From Actinomycetaceae bacterium (lineage in GTDB: Bacteria; Actinomycetota; Actinomycetes; Actinomycetales; Actinomycetaceae): a stretch of DNA of 64,000 nucleotides. Shown here one piece after another: positions 32,892 to 41,958 of this stretch. Below the pieces are notes generated by a model. It was not told the DNA's origin. It was given only the letters and a program-made list of their open reading frames with translations, and did not search any database. The position numbers were made by a program, and so were the translations under genes. Position 1 is the first letter of the stretch; every line of letters starts with the position of its first letter. The stretch is from NCBI GenBank assembly GCA_030538185.1, contig JAUNUK010000001.1, positions 236,296-300,295 of the forward strand, read 5' to 3'.

Positions 32892-33745
32892 TGGGTCAAA
32901 AGGTTAACCCCACAGGGTTCCGCCTGGGGATCACGACAGACCACCGCTCACGCTGGTTTGCAGATTCCACCGTCAAGGGACAGCGTTACCGCGACTATGT
33001 TGCCGAGGACGTCTCTATTAGACGTCTGTTGGAAGAGGGCCTTGAGCGCGCGGGAGTCTCCCGTGTTGAAATCGAGCGCACCCGCGAACGTGTTCGTGTG
33101 GACCTCTTTACGGCGCGCCCCGGTATCGTTATCGGCCGCCGTGGAGCAGAAGCAGACCGCTTGCGCACTCAGCTGGAAAAGCTGACAGCCAAGCAGGTCC
33201 AGCTCAATATCCTTGAGGTTAAGAACCCTGAAATTGATGCCCAACTGGTAGCCCAAGGGATCGCCGAGCAGCTTGCTGCACGTGTGTCTTTCCGTCGCGC
33301 CATGCGTAAGGGTATTCAGTCCGCACTGCGTGCAGGCGCTAAGGGTATCCGTGTTCAGTGTTCTGGACGTCTGGGTGGGGCAGAAATGTCTCGTTCAGAG
33401 TTCTATCGTGAGGGCCGCGTGCCCTTGCACACACTGCGTGCGAACATCGACTTTGGTTTCTTTGAGGCCCACACGACCTTTGGACGTATTGGCGTCAAGG
33501 TCTGGATCTACAAGGGCGATGTTACGGAACGCGAATTTGCTCGCATCCAGGCAGAGAGCGCCCAGCGCGGTCCCCGTCGTGGCGGCCCCGGTGGGGCTGG
33601 CGAACGACGTGGTGGACGCGGTGGCCGTGGCGGACGCGAGGCGCGCCCCGATTCAACTACTGAGGAGACACAGGGTGGTCCTGCGGCCCCTGCTGCAGAG
33701 GAAACCAAGGCTGCGTCTGCTCCCGAAACCGGAACGGAGGAGTAA
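32891..33745 (+). CDS. rpsC: 30S ribosomal protein S3 with Arg/Gly-rich tail
   Basis: A 284-residue S3, part of the mRNA entry channel and helicase. [21 protein letters not shown] marks the start; the KH domain carries [11 protein letters not shown], and the C-terminal domain has [20 protein letters not shown]. After about residue 218 there is an Arg/Gly-rich stretch ([10 protein letters not shown]) and then an acidic Ala/Glu tail; such tails are common in actinobacterial S3. The ATG at 32891 is set by GGAAAGGAGG and the family N-terminus; a longer frame runs into rplV. Confidence 0.97.
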   Translation: MGQKVNPTGFRLGITTDHRSRWFADSTVKGQRYRDYVAEDVSIRRLLEEGLERAGVSRVEIERTRERVRVDLFTARPGIVIGRRGAEADRLRTQLEKLTAKQVQLNILEVKNPEIDAQLVAQGIAEQLAARVSFRRAMRKGIQSALRAGAKGIRVQCSGRLGGAEMSRSEFYREGRVPLHTLRANIDFGFFEAHTTFGRIGVKVWIYKGDVTEREFARIQAESAQRGPRRGGPGGAGERRGGRGGRGGREARPDSTTEETQGGPAAPAAEETKAASAPETGTEE

Positions 33746-33748
33746 TCC

Positions 33749-34168
33749 ATGCTCATCCCCCGGCGGACTAAGTTCCGCAAGCAGCACCGCCCACACCGCA
33801 CAGGTGTATCCAAGGGTGGTAACACGATTGCCTTTGGTGACTTTGGGATCCAGGCTTTGGAGCCTGCCTACATCACCAACCGTCAGATCGAGGCAGCGCG
33901 TATTGCGATCACTCGTCACGTCAAGCGTGGTGGCAAGGTGTGGATCAACATCTTCCCCGATCGTCCTTTGACCAAGAAGCCTGCTGAAACCCGCATGGGT
34001 TCCGGTAAGGGTTCACCTGAATGGTGGGTTGCTAACGTGAAGCCCGGCCGCGTCATGTTTGAGTTGGCTGGTGTCGATGAGGGGTTGGCGCGAGAGGCCT
34101 TGCGTCGTGCCCAGCACAAGCTCCCTATGAAGACACGATTTGTTTCGCGTGAAGGTGGTGACTCCTGA
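33749..34168 (+). CDS. rplP: 50S ribosomal protein L16
   Basis: A 139-residue L16, which contacts the A-site t[22 protein letters not shown] opens the protein and [18 protein letters not shown] is the conserved loop. CGGAGGAG lies upstream, only three bases after the rpsC stop region. Its stop overlaps the rpmC start (TGATG). Confidence 0.98.
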   Translation: MLIPRRTKFRKQHRPHRTGVSKGGNTIAFGDFGIQALEPAYITNRQIEAARIAITRHVKRGGKVWINIFPDRPLTKKPAETRMGSGKGSPEWWVANVKPGRVMFELAGVDEGLAREALRRAQHKLPMKTRFVSREGGDS

Positions 34169-34404
34169 TGATCGGATCCAAAGGACTAGCTCCTAATGAC
34201 CTTGATGCGATGGATAACGAGCAGCTAAGCAAGGAACTTGAGAAGGCAAAGGCTGAGCTTTTCAACCTGCGTTTCTCGCAGGCTGTCGGCCAGTTGGACG
34301 ACAATAGCCGCATCAAAGCTGTTCGTCGCGATATTGCTCGCATCTACACAATCTCTAAAGAGCGTGAGCTCGGCATCCGTACTGCACCTGGTGAGGAGGA
34401 CTGA
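34168..34404 (+). CDS. rpmC: 50S ribosomal protein L29
   Basis: A 78-residue L29 at the exit of the peptide tunnel. Two helices are recognisable, [20 protein letters not shown] and [19 protein letters not shown]. The first twelve residues ([12 protein letters not shown]) precede the usual start. It is translationally coupled to rplP and two bases from rpsQ. Confidence 0.96.
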   Translation: MIGSKGLAPNDLDAMDNEQLSKELEKAKAELFNLRFSQAVGQLDDNSRIKAVRRDIARIYTISKERELGIRTAPGEED

Positions 34405-34406
34405 CA

Positions 34407-34688
34407 ATGGCTGAAACTGTTGAGACTGCTGCACCACAGCGCAATCAGCGCAAGGTTCGTCGCGGATACGTTGTTTCCGACAAGATGGATAAGACCGTCG
34501 TCGTGGAACTCGAAGACCGCACCACGCACCCGCTGTACGGCAAGGTTGTGAAGAAGCACAAGCGCGTGAAGGCTCATGACGAGAACAACCAGTGTGGCAT
34601 CGGCGACCTGGTCATCATCATGGAGACCCGTCCGCTGTCGAAGACTAAGCGCTGGCGCATCGTAGAAATCGCCGAAAAGGCCAAGTAG
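34407..34688 (+). CDS. rpsQ: 30S ribosomal protein S17
   Basis: A 93-residue S17, an OB-fold primary binder of 16S r[41 protein letters not shown] and [17 protein letters not shown] are typical. GTGAGGAGG precedes the ATG. It ends the S10 half; a terminator follows and the spc half resumes 4.35 kb away. Confidence 0.98.
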   Translation: MAETVETAAPQRNQRKVRRGYVVSDKMDKTVVVELEDRTTHPLYGKVVKKHKRVKAHDENNQCGIGDLVIIMETRPLSKTKRWRIVEIAEKAK

Positions 34689-34706
34689 TTAATACTGACT
34701 GCTAAT

Positions 34707-34750
34707 GGTGGGGCTACCCCTTGGGGTGGCCCCACCGTTGTTTTTGTTTC
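34707..34750 (+). terminator. Intrinsic terminator after rpsQ
   Basis: GGTGGGGCTACCCC (34707-34720) pairs with GGGGTGGCCCCACC (34723-34736), one wobble pair, followed by a T-rich tract. It shows that S10 and spc halves are separate transcription units here. Confidence 0.9.
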
Positions 34751-34944
34751 TGCTGACTGAGTAGTACCTGGCCCAGTGTGCAGGAAACACTGTCGCAGTT
34801 GGCCACCAACTACTCAGTCCGCACACATGTGGTTTGTGGAACGTGATCGCATTTGCGGCCACTGGGGCGAGGGACCCATGCGGGGACATGTGTGGTGCCA
34901 GGTTCTGTGTCGGGCGGGAGCTCGGGTGCTAGTAGCATGGGGGC

Positions 34945-35106
34945 ATGTCGCACTCACAACCATTTGCCGATACCGATCTGTTTAGCCCTGAGATCATGGC
35001 CTTGATGAAAGACCGCGCCTCTGGCAAGGACGCCGAAGGCGCTGACCAAGAGGACGAAGCAGACACCTCGGGTACGTCGACATCTTTCAATATCGCCAAC
35101 AACTGA
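34945..35106 (+). CDS. Small protein of unknown function (53 aa)
   Basis: An open frame MSHSQPFADTDLFSPEIM... ending SFNIANN, 53 residues, acidic and probably unstructured. A GGGGG run lies directly before the ATG, closer than an ideal ribosome-binding site. I do not recognise it. It is the first gene of the island between rpsQ and rplN and is not obviously part of any neighbour's operon. It could also be chance coding. Confidence 0.4.
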   Translation: MSHSQPFADTDLFSPEIMALMKDRASGKDAEGADQEDEADTSGTSTSFNIANN

Positions 35107-35122
35107 GGCTAAGAAGTTTCTG

Positions 35123-35195
35123 CAACAAGATCACCTGGTGACGCTGTTGTTCCGGGGTGACGGTGTTTGGTCATCCCCAGGCAACAAGGTCACCC
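35123..35195. repeat. Palindromic GGTCACC-family repeats, locus b
   Basis: Four half-sites in about 70 bases: CAACAAGATCACC and GGTGACGCTGTTG form one palindrome, GGGTGACGGTGTT and CAACAAGGTCACCC a second. The last overlaps the end of the nitroreductase gene. Confidence 0.75.
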
Positions 35196-35948
35196 AACGG
35201 AGCCGACTTCTTTGGCTGGCGCCAATTCGATGGGAGGGTGCTCGGCGCGGAAATCGTTGACGTGGGCATCACTTGGATAACCGAAAGCTATGCCGGTGAT
35301 TAGTTTGTAATCCTTGGGGACTTGGAACTCTGCATCCACAAGGCCACGCCAGGTTGCCAGCACCCCCAGGGCACAACTGCCCACACCGCGCGCTGCGGCA
35401 GCCAACATCAGTGTCTGTTCCATCAGACCCGCGTCTTGGGCGGCAAAGGGCATAAGGTCAGAATGCACAAAGACCCACACAACCAGGGGAGCGCCGAAGA
35501 ACTCGCAGTTGCGGCGGTTGTGCGCCTCGCGCGCATCCTGGTCGCCACGCGCAATACCAATATGTCCGAATAAGGCCTTACCCACCTGGACGCTGCGTTC
35601 CTTGAGGCCCGGAGGATAAGGACGCCAAGTTGGAAAATCAGCATCCGGCAACTTCCCCGTGGCCAGGGCTTTAAGTTTTCCGAGGGCGGATGCGCGTTGG
35701 AGTGGCAGGCTGCGGTCAAAGGCCTGGACGTAGGCGCTGCGCAGTCGTTCAAGGCCTTCGCCCGTGGCTACCGCTAGGCAATAGGGACGCGTGTTCGACC
35801 ACGACGGGCAGTGCCTCGCGTCGTTCAAGATTGCCTGCCAGACGTCCTCGGAAATAGGGTCTGGCCGAAAATCCCGCACAGATCGCCTAGATTGTAAAAG
35901 CTCAGAAAACTGTTCGGATTCCACGCAGTGATTATACGACTGCAACAT
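35190..35948 (-). CDS. Nitroreductase-family flavoprotein
   Basis: A 252-residue FMN-dependent oxidoreductase of the nitroreductase superfamily. SRRSVRDFRPDPISEDVW near the N-terminus is the FMN-phosphate-binding start, CPSWSNTRPY follows in the usual place, and DAGLMEQTLMLAAAARGVGSC is the central conserved helix. Such enzymes reduce nitro compounds, quinones or flavins; the substrate cannot be read from the sequence. The ATG at 35948 has CGGAGGG six to seven bases upstream. It shares strand and spacing (about 90 bases) with the MFS gene, with a palindromic repeat between them. Two one-mismatch copies or near-copies of the 13-mer lie inside. Confidence 0.88.
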   Translation of the reverse strand: MLQSYNHCVESEQFSELLQSRRSVRDFRPDPISEDVWQAILNDARHCPSWSNTRPYCLAVATGEGLERLRSAYVQAFDRSLPLQRASALGKLKALATGKLPDADFPTWRPYPPGLKERSVQVGKALFGHIGIARGDQDAREAHNRRNCEFFGAPLVVWVFVHSDLMPFAAQDAGLMEQTLMLAAAARGVGSCALGVLATWRGLVDAEFQVPKDYKLITGIAFGYPSDAHVNDFRAEHPPIELAPAKEVGSVG

Positions 35949-36010
35949 GGCCACCCTCCGAGGGAACACGGTCACCCCGAGGCAACATGGTCACCTGGTG
36001 ACGATGTTCC
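35943..36010. repeat. Palindromic GGTCACC-family repeats, locus c
   Basis: Three direct half-sites (CAACATGGCCACC, GAACACGGTCACC, CAACATGGTCACC) and one inverted (GGTGACGATGTTCC). The last pair forms a near-perfect hairpin at 35983-36010. It lies between the MFS and nitroreductase genes and overlaps the latter's ribosome-binding site. Confidence 0.8.
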
Positions 36011-36036
36011 CGGAGGAGAGGGCGCCGATACTAGAT

Positions 36037-37377
36037 CTATTGCGGGGCTTCTTGGCGCCTGGCTTGGTGCCCGACTTGGCTCCCGCCCCTGCGACCCTTG
36101 ACGAACTCAAGCATCAGAGCAAAGAAAGCTGCCGCAAACGCCACAACCGCAATGATCAAGAAAATCTGGTCAAAGGCCGCCTTGGGGTCCGACGCGTGAG
36201 CGTCCAGGATCGACCCGTTCACTCTCAAGGCCCACAAAATCGAGGCAAAACCAAAGAAAGAGTTGACGCTCATCGCCGAGCCCAGCACATTAGCGGGCAG
36301 CCCGAGCTCGGTCACGGGTGCCTGCTGGATGGTTTTGGCCATAAAGGTAAAGAACGCCATGGTCCCCATCGCCGCAACTCCCAGCCAAAGGTTCTCAGGC
36401 CCCACAGGCACAAACCGCAAACCTAACAACAAGAACCCGTCGACGCTCATGGCGACGATCATCATCCGCGTTGCCGAATGAAACACTTTGTCAGCCAGTA
36501 ATCCGCCCAGCAGCCCCGCCCCGAGGCCAACAACCACCACGGCCACAATAGAAAACGTGGAGGCAAAACTTTGTGACGCCCCGTGTACTCCAGTCAAATA
36601 CGGGGTCAGGTACACAAAGGTCGTGTACACCCAGTAGACGCACATGCCGGCCAAGCCCGCCAGCCACATGTCCACGCGCCGCAAGACCGCCAAAAGCCCG
36701 ATAATTGATTCTTTCGCATTCAGTGCGCGTCCGTCCTCGGCAATGACCTGATCGCCGGTGAGGTCGGAAGCCGCGCTGTCACTGGGCAAGAACCTCCACA
36801 CCAGGACCATCATGACAACGGCAAGGCAGGCGTAAACGCCCATGCCTACGCGCAAAACGAATAGGGACCCCTGGACGAGGGCCATGATGCCGATGAGGAT
36901 GGCGTTGAGGGTCGCCTCGCCGCCTGCGCGAAAACCGTTGAGCACGCCGAAGCCGAAGGCTTTGTTGCCCGCGCCTGCGAAGAGGGCCACCCCTTTGACG
37001 ACGGCCGGCCAAAACATGCCGTCCAGGATTCCCCAAGACAGGGCGAGTGCAAGCAACACAGGATAGGGCGGCAGGAAAATGACCAGGATGAGGCCGGTTG
37101 CGGCGCGCCAGGCCAGGCCCCAAAACAGGACGGTGCGCACATTGAGCACGTTGTTCACCCACCCGCCAGGGATGTAGAAAAACAGGGCGACGCCCAGCAT
37201 CGTGAACATGGTGCCGAATTGTTCGTGGCTCAGGCCCAGCAGTTGGCGCACCGGTTCGTAGAAGGGGATTTTCAGGGATTCGAAGGCTGCGTAGACGATT
37301 TGGCCTGAAAACACGACCGCTAAAAACGCGCTGACCTGCTTGCATGAGTGGAAACCGATTTTGGATAAGAATGCCAT
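36037..37377 (-). CDS. MFS transporter
   Basis: A 446-residue major facilitator superfamily protein with about twelve hydrophobic segments in two blocks joined by a charged loop around residues 200-220. GMMxW-type and WGILDGMFWPA, FGFGVLNGF segments in the first half, and AGLLGGLLADKVFHSATR (the loop between helices 8 and 9) in the second, fit the family. It looks most like transporters of the NarK or organophosphate kind, but the substrate is not assigned. The ATG at 37377 has GAGGGAG six bases upstream; the open frame further upstream reaches into the flanking repeat. Probably co-transcribed with the nitroreductase. Confidence 0.85.
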   Translation of the reverse strand: MAFLSKIGFHSCKQVSAFLAVVFSGQIVYAAFESLKIPFYEPVRQLLGLSHEQFGTMFTMLGVALFFYIPGGWVNNVLNVRTVLFWGLAWRAATGLILVIFLPPYPVLLALALSWGILDGMFWPAVVKGVALFAGAGNKAFGFGVLNGFRAGGEATLNAILIGIMALVQGSLFVLRVGMGVYACLAVVMMVLVWRFLPSDSAASDLTGDQVIAEDGRALNAKESIIGLLAVLRRVDMWLAGLAGMCVYWVYTTFVYLTPYLTGVHGASQSFASTFSIVAVVVVGLGAGLLGGLLADKVFHSATRMMIVAMSVDGFLLLGLRFVPVGPENLWLGVAAMGTMAFFTFMAKTIQQAPVTELGLPANVLGSAMSVNSFFGFASILWALRVNGSILDAHASDPKAAFDQIFLIIAVVAFAAAFFALMLEFVKGRRGGSQVGHQARRQEAPQ

Positions 37378-37450
37378 GAGACTCCCTCGTCGAATGCTGA
37401 CAAGGTGTAATAGTACAGTATTTTCGGAGGGCGCCCGTTCATGGGCGCGT

Positions 37451-37515
37451 TGGTTGCGGGTGGGGTGTCTTGGTTGCGGCCCGGACGCAACCAAGGCCAG
37501 TCACATGCAACCCAG
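37451..37515. repeat. 65-bp direct repeat flanking the nuclease-like gene, left copy
   Basis: Sixty-four of 65 positions match 38710-38774. It contains the perfect 10-bp stem CTTGGTTGCG/CGCAACCAAG (37469-37495) and outer GGTTGC/GCAACC arms, so each copy is itself a nested hairpin. Confidence 0.92.
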
Positions 37516-37622
37516 GCGCAACGTTCAGCCCAGAGTTATCCACAGTCGACCGCGCGCAGATTCATCCACAGCCCGCGCGCACTCATGCACGCGCCGAGGC
37601 TTCTTTCGCACACACTGAGACC

Positions 37623-38696
37623 ATGTCCAGTCAAACAAGCAGTAGCAGCCCAAGAACCAGACTTCCTGCGTTGATCTATACAACTAGAGACAGCACCGTC
37701 GATCACCTCTCGGTCCCCGATGGTGTACAACGAATCAGAATCGACCGTGGTGTCCACATTGAGTTGGAAGCCGACCTCGGCTATTTCGAATTTCATAAGC
37801 AGATCGCCCTGGCCAGGATGGCAGCAGCCCTTCACCAATGTGGGGCTGGTGCCTACCTCGTCGGGCACTCGGCAGCCTTGGCAAGGGGGTGTGATATCAA
37901 AGAACACAACCCGGACGTTGAAATGGTTGGTGCCAAGGCGGCCCGGCGAAGCCCCAGATGGTTGCCGGTCTGCCAATACTATTCAGCGAAAGACAAGCGT
38001 GAGTTTGTTGCTCATCCGGTGAAAATCCTAAAACGCAGAGCCAGGTGTCTGCACGAACCTGTCGAGGTGATTTCGGGACTGCCCGTTACGTCGATCCCAG
38101 ACACGATCCTTGACGTTGCACAGTATTCAAAGCCCTTGGCGGCATTGGTTGCGGCGGATTCTCTGATTCGCAGGCACTGTAAAGCATCCCGTTTTGAACG
38201 TGCGACATCCTTGGATGCGCAGCAAGAAATCAAAGCCAGGCTGATGAGGCTACTGCATCAACGGGCGGGGTATCCAGGAACGGTGCAGGCCAAGGCTGTC
38301 ATTGAATGGATGTCATGCCTGTCAGAGTCAGTCGGTGAAAGTGTCGTTCGCTGGGCGCTATTGGTCTATGGACTGCGTGACATGGAGTTGCAAACCCGCA
38401 TTGACACCCGCAAGGGGACGTATTATCCGGACATCTTTTTTCGTCGTTCAGGCATTGGCATTGAATACGACGGGGTAGGAAAGTATGACGACGGGCAGAC
38501 CTTGCACAATCAGTCTGTACGCCAATACGCATTGCAACGTCAAGGTGTGGAGATGGCCAGAATCAGCGGCACATCACTGCAGGCGCTTATCGTGTTTCTG
38601 CAAGACGTACATTCCTTGGTGGCTTCGCGTCAGGGTGTTGTGAAGTTGGAACCCGTGCATGCCTTGGGTCGGCTCAATAGGTTCTATATGGAGTAG
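37623..38696 (+). CDS. Nuclease-like protein with PD-(D/E)XK-type C-terminus
   Basis: A 357-residue protein. The N-terminal half resembles the AbiEi/type IV antitoxin-related proteins common in actinobacteria (LARMAAALHQCGAGAYLVGHSAALA, then VTSIPDTILDVAQ). The C-terminal YYPDIFFRRSGIGIEYDGVGKY matches the core of DUF559/Vsr-like endonucleases, with the Asp and ExD of the PD-(D/E)XK fold. This domain pair is found in many uncharacterised actinobacterial genes, sometimes near defence loci; no function has been shown here. It is bounded by 65-bp direct repeats and stands opposite in strand to the MFS gene. The ATG at 37623 was chosen as the first Met after the repeat. Confidence 0.65.
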   Translation: MSSQTSSSSPRTRLPALIYTTRDSTVDHLSVPDGVQRIRIDRGVHIELEADLGYFEFHKQIALARMAAALHQCGAGAYLVGHSAALARGCDIKEHNPDVEMVGAKAARRSPRWLPVCQYYSAKDKREFVAHPVKILKRRARCLHEPVEVISGLPVTSIPDTILDVAQYSKPLAALVAADSLIRRHCKASRFERATSLDAQQEIKARLMRLLHQRAGYPGTVQAKAVIEWMSCLSESVGESVVRWALLVYGLRDMELQTRIDTRKGTYYPDIFFRRSGIGIEYDGVGKYDDGQTLHNQSVRQYALQRQGVEMARISGTSLQALIVFLQDVHSLVASRQGVVKLEPVHALGRLNRFYME

Positions 38697-38709
38697 GTCG
38701 GTGGTGTCG

Positions 38710-38774
38710 TGGTTGCGGGTGGGGTGTCTTGGTTGCGGCCCGGACGCAACCAAGACCAGTCACATGCAACCCAG
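38710..38774. repeat. 65-bp direct repeat flanking the nuclease-like gene, right copy
   Basis: Same orientation as the left copy, one difference (CCAAGACC against CCAAGGCC). The unit from repeat to repeat is about 1.26 kb. Confidence 0.92.
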
Positions 38775-38790
38775 ATAGCCGTGAGTGCCA

Positions 38791-38806
38791 CGCAATTCAA
38801 CACTGC
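38791..38806 (-). repeat. Inverted copy of the rpoC-downstream short repeat
   Basis: CGCAATTCAACACTGC is the exact reverse complement of 16 bases of the repeat at 13353 and 13514. Confidence 0.75.
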
Positions 38807-38834
38807 AGCGTGAGGGATCACACTCACATCGACT

Positions 38835-38863
38835 TTGCGCCCACAGCCAACATTAACTAAGCT
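38835..38863 (+). promoter_or_regulatory. Candidate spc operon promoter
   Basis: TTGCGC (38835-38840) and TAAGCT (38858-38863) with a 17-base spacer. A separate promoter is needed because a terminator ends the S10 half at rpsQ. Confidence 0.5.
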
Positions 38864-39039
38864 AGAGAGGCTGTGTTGTGTGCACTGGCTTGGCAGAGAC
38901 CTTTCGCTTGCTGCGACTGTGTCTGCCAGACCGTTAGCAGATTCCCAAAGGATCAGCCGAAGCACGTCCACACAGCGTAACGTAACCGTTCGGCCAGGCT
39001 CGCAGTTTGAGAACCAGCTCGACGACAGGAGAACACTAA

Positions 39040-39408
39040 ATGATTCAGCAGGAGTCGCGGCTCAAAGTCGCCGACAACACGGGCGCCAAGGAAATCTTGT
39101 GCATCCGCGTGCTCGGTGGCTCGGGGCGACGCTACGCGGGGATTGGTGACATTATCGTCGCCACGGTGAAGGACGCTATCCCCGGTGGCACTGTTAAGAA
39201 GGGCGAGGTCGTCAAGGCCGTTATCGTCCGCACCAAGAAGGAGCGTCGACGTGTCGACGGCTCCTACATCAAGTTCGACGAGAATGCAGCCGTCATCCTC
39301 AAGAACGACGAGGACCCACGCGGCACACGCGTATTCGGTCCCGTTGGACGCGAGCTGCGTGAGAAGAAGTTTATGCGCATTATTTCTTTGGCACCGGAGG
39401 TGATCTGA
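39040..39408 (+). CDS. rplN: 50S ribosomal protein L14
   Basis: A 122-residue L14 at the subunit interface. [35 protein letters not shown] and [20 protein letters not shown] are diagnostic. GACAGGAG precedes the ATG. It heads the spc half; the stop is followed directly by rplX. Confidence 0.98.
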   Translation: MIQQESRLKVADNTGAKEILCIRVLGGSGRRYAGIGDIIVATVKDAIPGGTVKKGEVVKAVIVRTKKERRRVDGSYIKFDENAAVILKNDEDPRGTRVFGPVGRELREKKFMRIISLAPEVI

Positions 39409-39786
39409 GTGGCAGCAAAGCTGAAGAAGGGCGATGAGGTCATCGTCATCTCGGGTAGGGATAAGGGCAAGCGTGGCCGCATCATCGCCATCGACCGCAA
39501 GGCCGAACGCGTTGTTGTCGAGGGCGTCATGCGAGTCAAGAAGCACGTCAAGGCAGGACGCTCCGCACAGGGCGCAACCACCGGCGGCATCGAGACCGTT
39601 GAGGCTCCCATCCACATCTCCAATGTCATGTACTACGACCCGGAGGCCGCAAAGGCCAAGAAGGGCGATACGACAAAGAAGATCCCCGGAACCCGCGTTG
39701 GTATCCGTGAAGAGAAAGTGGAAAAGGACGGTCGCATGAAGACGGTTCGTATCCGCTACTCCAAGGCAACAGGGAAGGATCTCTAG
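39409..39786 (+). CDS. rplX: 50S ribosomal protein L24
   Basis: A 125-residue L24, an assembly initiator near the exit tunnel. [18 protein letters not shown] is the KOW motif at the start, followed by [14 protein letters not shown] and a C-terminal SKATGKDL. It begins with GTG immediately after the rplN stop, with GGAGGTGA upstream. Confidence 0.97.
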   Translation: MAAKLKKGDEVIVISGRDKGKRGRIIAIDRKAERVVVEGVMRVKKHVKAGRSAQGATTGGIETVEAPIHISNVMYYDPEAAKAKKGDTTKKIPGTRVGIREEKVEKDGRMKTVRIRYSKATGKDL

Positions 39787-39788
39787 AC

Positions 39789-40358
39789 ATGGCAGTAGAC
39801 ACCGAGACAAAAATTGTCCCACGTCTCAAGGTTCGTTACCGCGAGGAAATTGCACCGACTCTGCGTAAAGAGTTCAACCACTCCAATCCCCACCAGGTTG
39901 GCGGTCTGGTCAAGATCGTCGTCAATATGGGTGTTGGTGAAGCTGCCCGCGATAGCAAACTGATTGAAGGCGCTATCCGCGATCTGACGATCATCACAGG
40001 CCAAAAGCCTTTGGTCACCAAAGCCAAGAAGTCAATCGCACAGTTCAAGCTGCGTGAAGGCATGGCTATTGGTGCACATGTGACCCTGCGTGGGGATCGC
40101 ATGTGGGAGTTCCTGGACCGTCTGTTGTCCACAGCACTTCCACGTATCCGCGACTTCCGTGGCCTTTCGCCCAAGCAGTTCGACGGAAACGGCAACTACA
40201 CCTTTGGGCTGACCGAACAAGCCATGTTCCATGAGATCGACCAGGATTCGATCGACCGTGTACGCGGCATGGATATCACGGTGGTCACGTCCGCGAAAAC
40301 TGATGACGAGGGACGCGCGCTACTGCGTCACCTGGGCTTCCCCTTCAAGGAGGACTAG
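39789..40358 (+). CDS. rplE: 50S ribosomal protein L5
   Basis: A 189-residue L5, which binds 5S rRNA and the P-site t[39 protein letters not shown] and [17 protein letters not shown] are conserved. The ATG follows the rplX stop by two bases; AAGGATC lies upstream. Confidence 0.98.
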   Translation: MAVDTETKIVPRLKVRYREEIAPTLRKEFNHSNPHQVGGLVKIVVNMGVGEAARDSKLIEGAIRDLTIITGQKPLVTKAKKSIAQFKLREGMAIGAHVTLRGDRMWEFLDRLLSTALPRIRDFRGLSPKQFDGNGNYTFGLTEQAMFHEIDQDSIDRVRGMDITVVTSAKTDDEGRALLRHLGFPFKED

Positions 40359-40361
40359 AAG

Positions 40362-40547
40362 ATGGCCAAAACTGCTTTGAAGAACAAGGCGGCTCGCAAA
40401 CCTAAGTTTGCAGTGCGCGCCTACACACGATGCCAAAAGTGCGGTCGCCCGCACTCTGTGTATCGCAAATTCGGCTTGTGCCGTATCTGCCTGCGTGAGA
40501 TGGCCCTAGCTGGCCAGCTCCCCGGTGTAACGAAGTCCAGCTGGTAA
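40362..40547 (+). CDS. rpsN: 30S ribosomal protein S14, zinc-binding type
   Basis: A 61-residue S14 of the short, zinc-containing (type Z) form. The four ligands are seen in CQKC and CRIC (about residues 24, 27, 40 and 43), and the ending PGVTKSSW is typical. Many actinobacteria also have a zinc-free paralogue used in zinc shortage; none is in this window. GGAGGACTAGAAG precedes the ATG. Confidence 0.97.
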   Translation: MAKTALKNKAARKPKFAVRAYTRCQKCGRPHSVYRKFGLCRICLREMALAGQLPGVTKSSW

Positions 40548-40609
40548 GGAACTACGAAGAAGGTCCTCGCACGCCGAGGAAACCCCTTTGAGGAAGGGCC
40601 AAAGCCCCT

Positions 40610-41008
40610 ATGACTATGACAGACCCAATCGCAGATATGTTGACACGTCTGCGTAACGCCAACTCGGCGTATCACGATACGGTTTCTATGCCGTACTCGA
40701 AGCTGAAGGCGGCTATCGCTAATATCCTCACAACCGAGGGCTACATTCGTGGCTACGAGGTTGAGGATGCCAGGGTCGGTAAGACCCTCGTACTCGAGCT
40801 CAAATACGGAAACAAGCGCGAACGCGCCATCTCCGGTTTGACGCGCGTTTCCAAGCCCGGTTTGCGTGTTTACGCAAAGTCCACCAAGCTCCCCAAGGTG
40901 CTCGGCGGAATGGGCGTTGCCATTATTTCATCCTCTTCCGGTCTGCTCACAGACCGCGAGGCGATCAACAAGGGTGTGGGTGGGGAAGTCCTCGCCTACG
41001 TCTGGTAG
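40610..41008 (+). CDS. rpsH: 30S ribosomal protein S8
   Basis: A 132-residue S8, which binds the central domain of 16S rRNA and in E. coli represses the spc operon. [20 protein letters not shown] and [12 protein letters not shown] with GGEVLAYVW are diagnostic. The ATG at 40610 and one two codons later are both possible; GAGGAAGG lies rather far upstream for either. Confidence 0.97.
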   Translation: MTMTDPIADMLTRLRNANSAYHDTVSMPYSKLKAAIANILTTEGYIRGYEVEDARVGKTLVLELKYGNKRERAISGLTRVSKPGLRVYAKSTKLPKVLGGMGVAIISSSSGLLTDREAINKGVGGEVLAYVW

Positions 41009-41023
41009 GAAAGGGGAATACAA

Positions 41024-41560
41024 ATGTCTCGCATTGGTAAAGTTCCCGTCATCATTCCTGCCGGAGTTGAGGTCAAGGCCGAGGGCGGTCAGGTGCTGGT
41101 CAAAGGCCCTAAGGGCGAACTGTCGCACACTGTGCCTGAGCCCATTGAGGTCAGTTTGGAAGACGGACAGCTCCTCGTGACGCGTCCCGATGACGAACGC
41201 CTGTCTCGCTCCCTACACGGCCTGACCCGCACACTTATTTACAATATGGTTGTGGGCGTGACCGAGGGTTACGAAAAGAAACTCGAGGTCGTTGGTACCG
41301 GTTACCGCGTCGCTGCTAAGGGCAGTGGCTTGGAATTCGCCCTCGGCTTTTCTCATCCTGTCACCGTGGATGCCCCTGAAGGAATCACCTTCACCGTAGA
41401 GGGCACAAACAAGGTGACCGTTGCTGGAATCTCTAAGCAACTCGTGGGAGAAACTGCCGCGAATATCCGTAAGATTCGTAAGCCTGAACCCTACAAGGGC
41501 AAGGGCGTGCGTTACGCAGGCGAGGTTGTGCGCCGCAAGGTCGGAAAGGCAGGTAAGTAA
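41024..41560 (+). CDS. rplF: 50S ribosomal protein L6
   Basis: A 178-residue L6 near the sarcin-ricin loop and EF-G site. [17 protein letters not shown] opens it, and the second domain ends with [16 protein letters not shown], the standard signature. Its TAA stop overlaps the rplR start by one base. A partial 13-mer (CGCCCTCGGC) occurs at 41339. Confidence 0.98.
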   Translation: MSRIGKVPVIIPAGVEVKAEGGQVLVKGPKGELSHTVPEPIEVSLEDGQLLVTRPDDERLSRSLHGLTRTLIYNMVVGVTEGYEKKLEVVGTGYRVAAKGSGLEFALGFSHPVTVDAPEGITFTVEGTNKVTVAGISKQLVGETAANIRKIRKPEPYKGKGVRYAGEVVRRKVGKAGK

Positions 41561-41931
41561 TGTCTTACTCCATCAAAGGCAAGGGCAAGGTTGTTGCCCG
41601 CAAGCGTCGTCACCAGCGTGTACGCAAGCGTGTTTTCGGTTCGGCCGAGCGTCCCCGCTTGGTTGTTACGCGTTCTAATCGCCACATGGTCGCACAGGTT
41701 GTCGATGACACTGCTCGCGTCACCTTGGTTTCGGCTTCCACAATGGAGGCTGAACTGCGGGCCGCTGACAGCTCAAAGGTTGATGCCGCCCTCGAGGTCG
41801 GCAAGTTGATCGCTGAGCGTGCAAAGAAGGCCGGAATTGAGACAGTCGTATTCGATCGTGGTGGTAATAAGTACCACGGCCGTGTCGCTGCAGTGGCCGA
41901 AGGGGCTCGCTCCGGCGGGCTGACCCTGTAA
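41560..41931 (+). CDS. rplR: 50S ribosomal protein L18
   Basis: A 123-residue L18, a 5S rRNA binder. [31 protein letters not shown] and [20 protein letters not shown] are characteristic. It is coupled to rplF by a one-base overlap; rpsE follows after 27 bases. Confidence 0.98.
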   Translation: MSYSIKGKGKVVARKRRHQRVRKRVFGSAERPRLVVTRSNRHMVAQVVDDTARVTLVSASTMEAELRAADSSKVDAALEVGKLIAERAKKAGIETVVFDRGGNKYHGRVAAVAEGARSGGLTL

Positions 41932-41958
41932 TAGACGGACAGAGAAGAGGAAGAATCC

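Larger units (their letters stand above)
38697..39039. other. Intergenic region before rplN
   Basis: About 340 bases containing the right direct repeat, an inverted copy of the rpoC-downstream short repeat, and a candidate promoter. No gene is seen. Confidence 0.6.
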
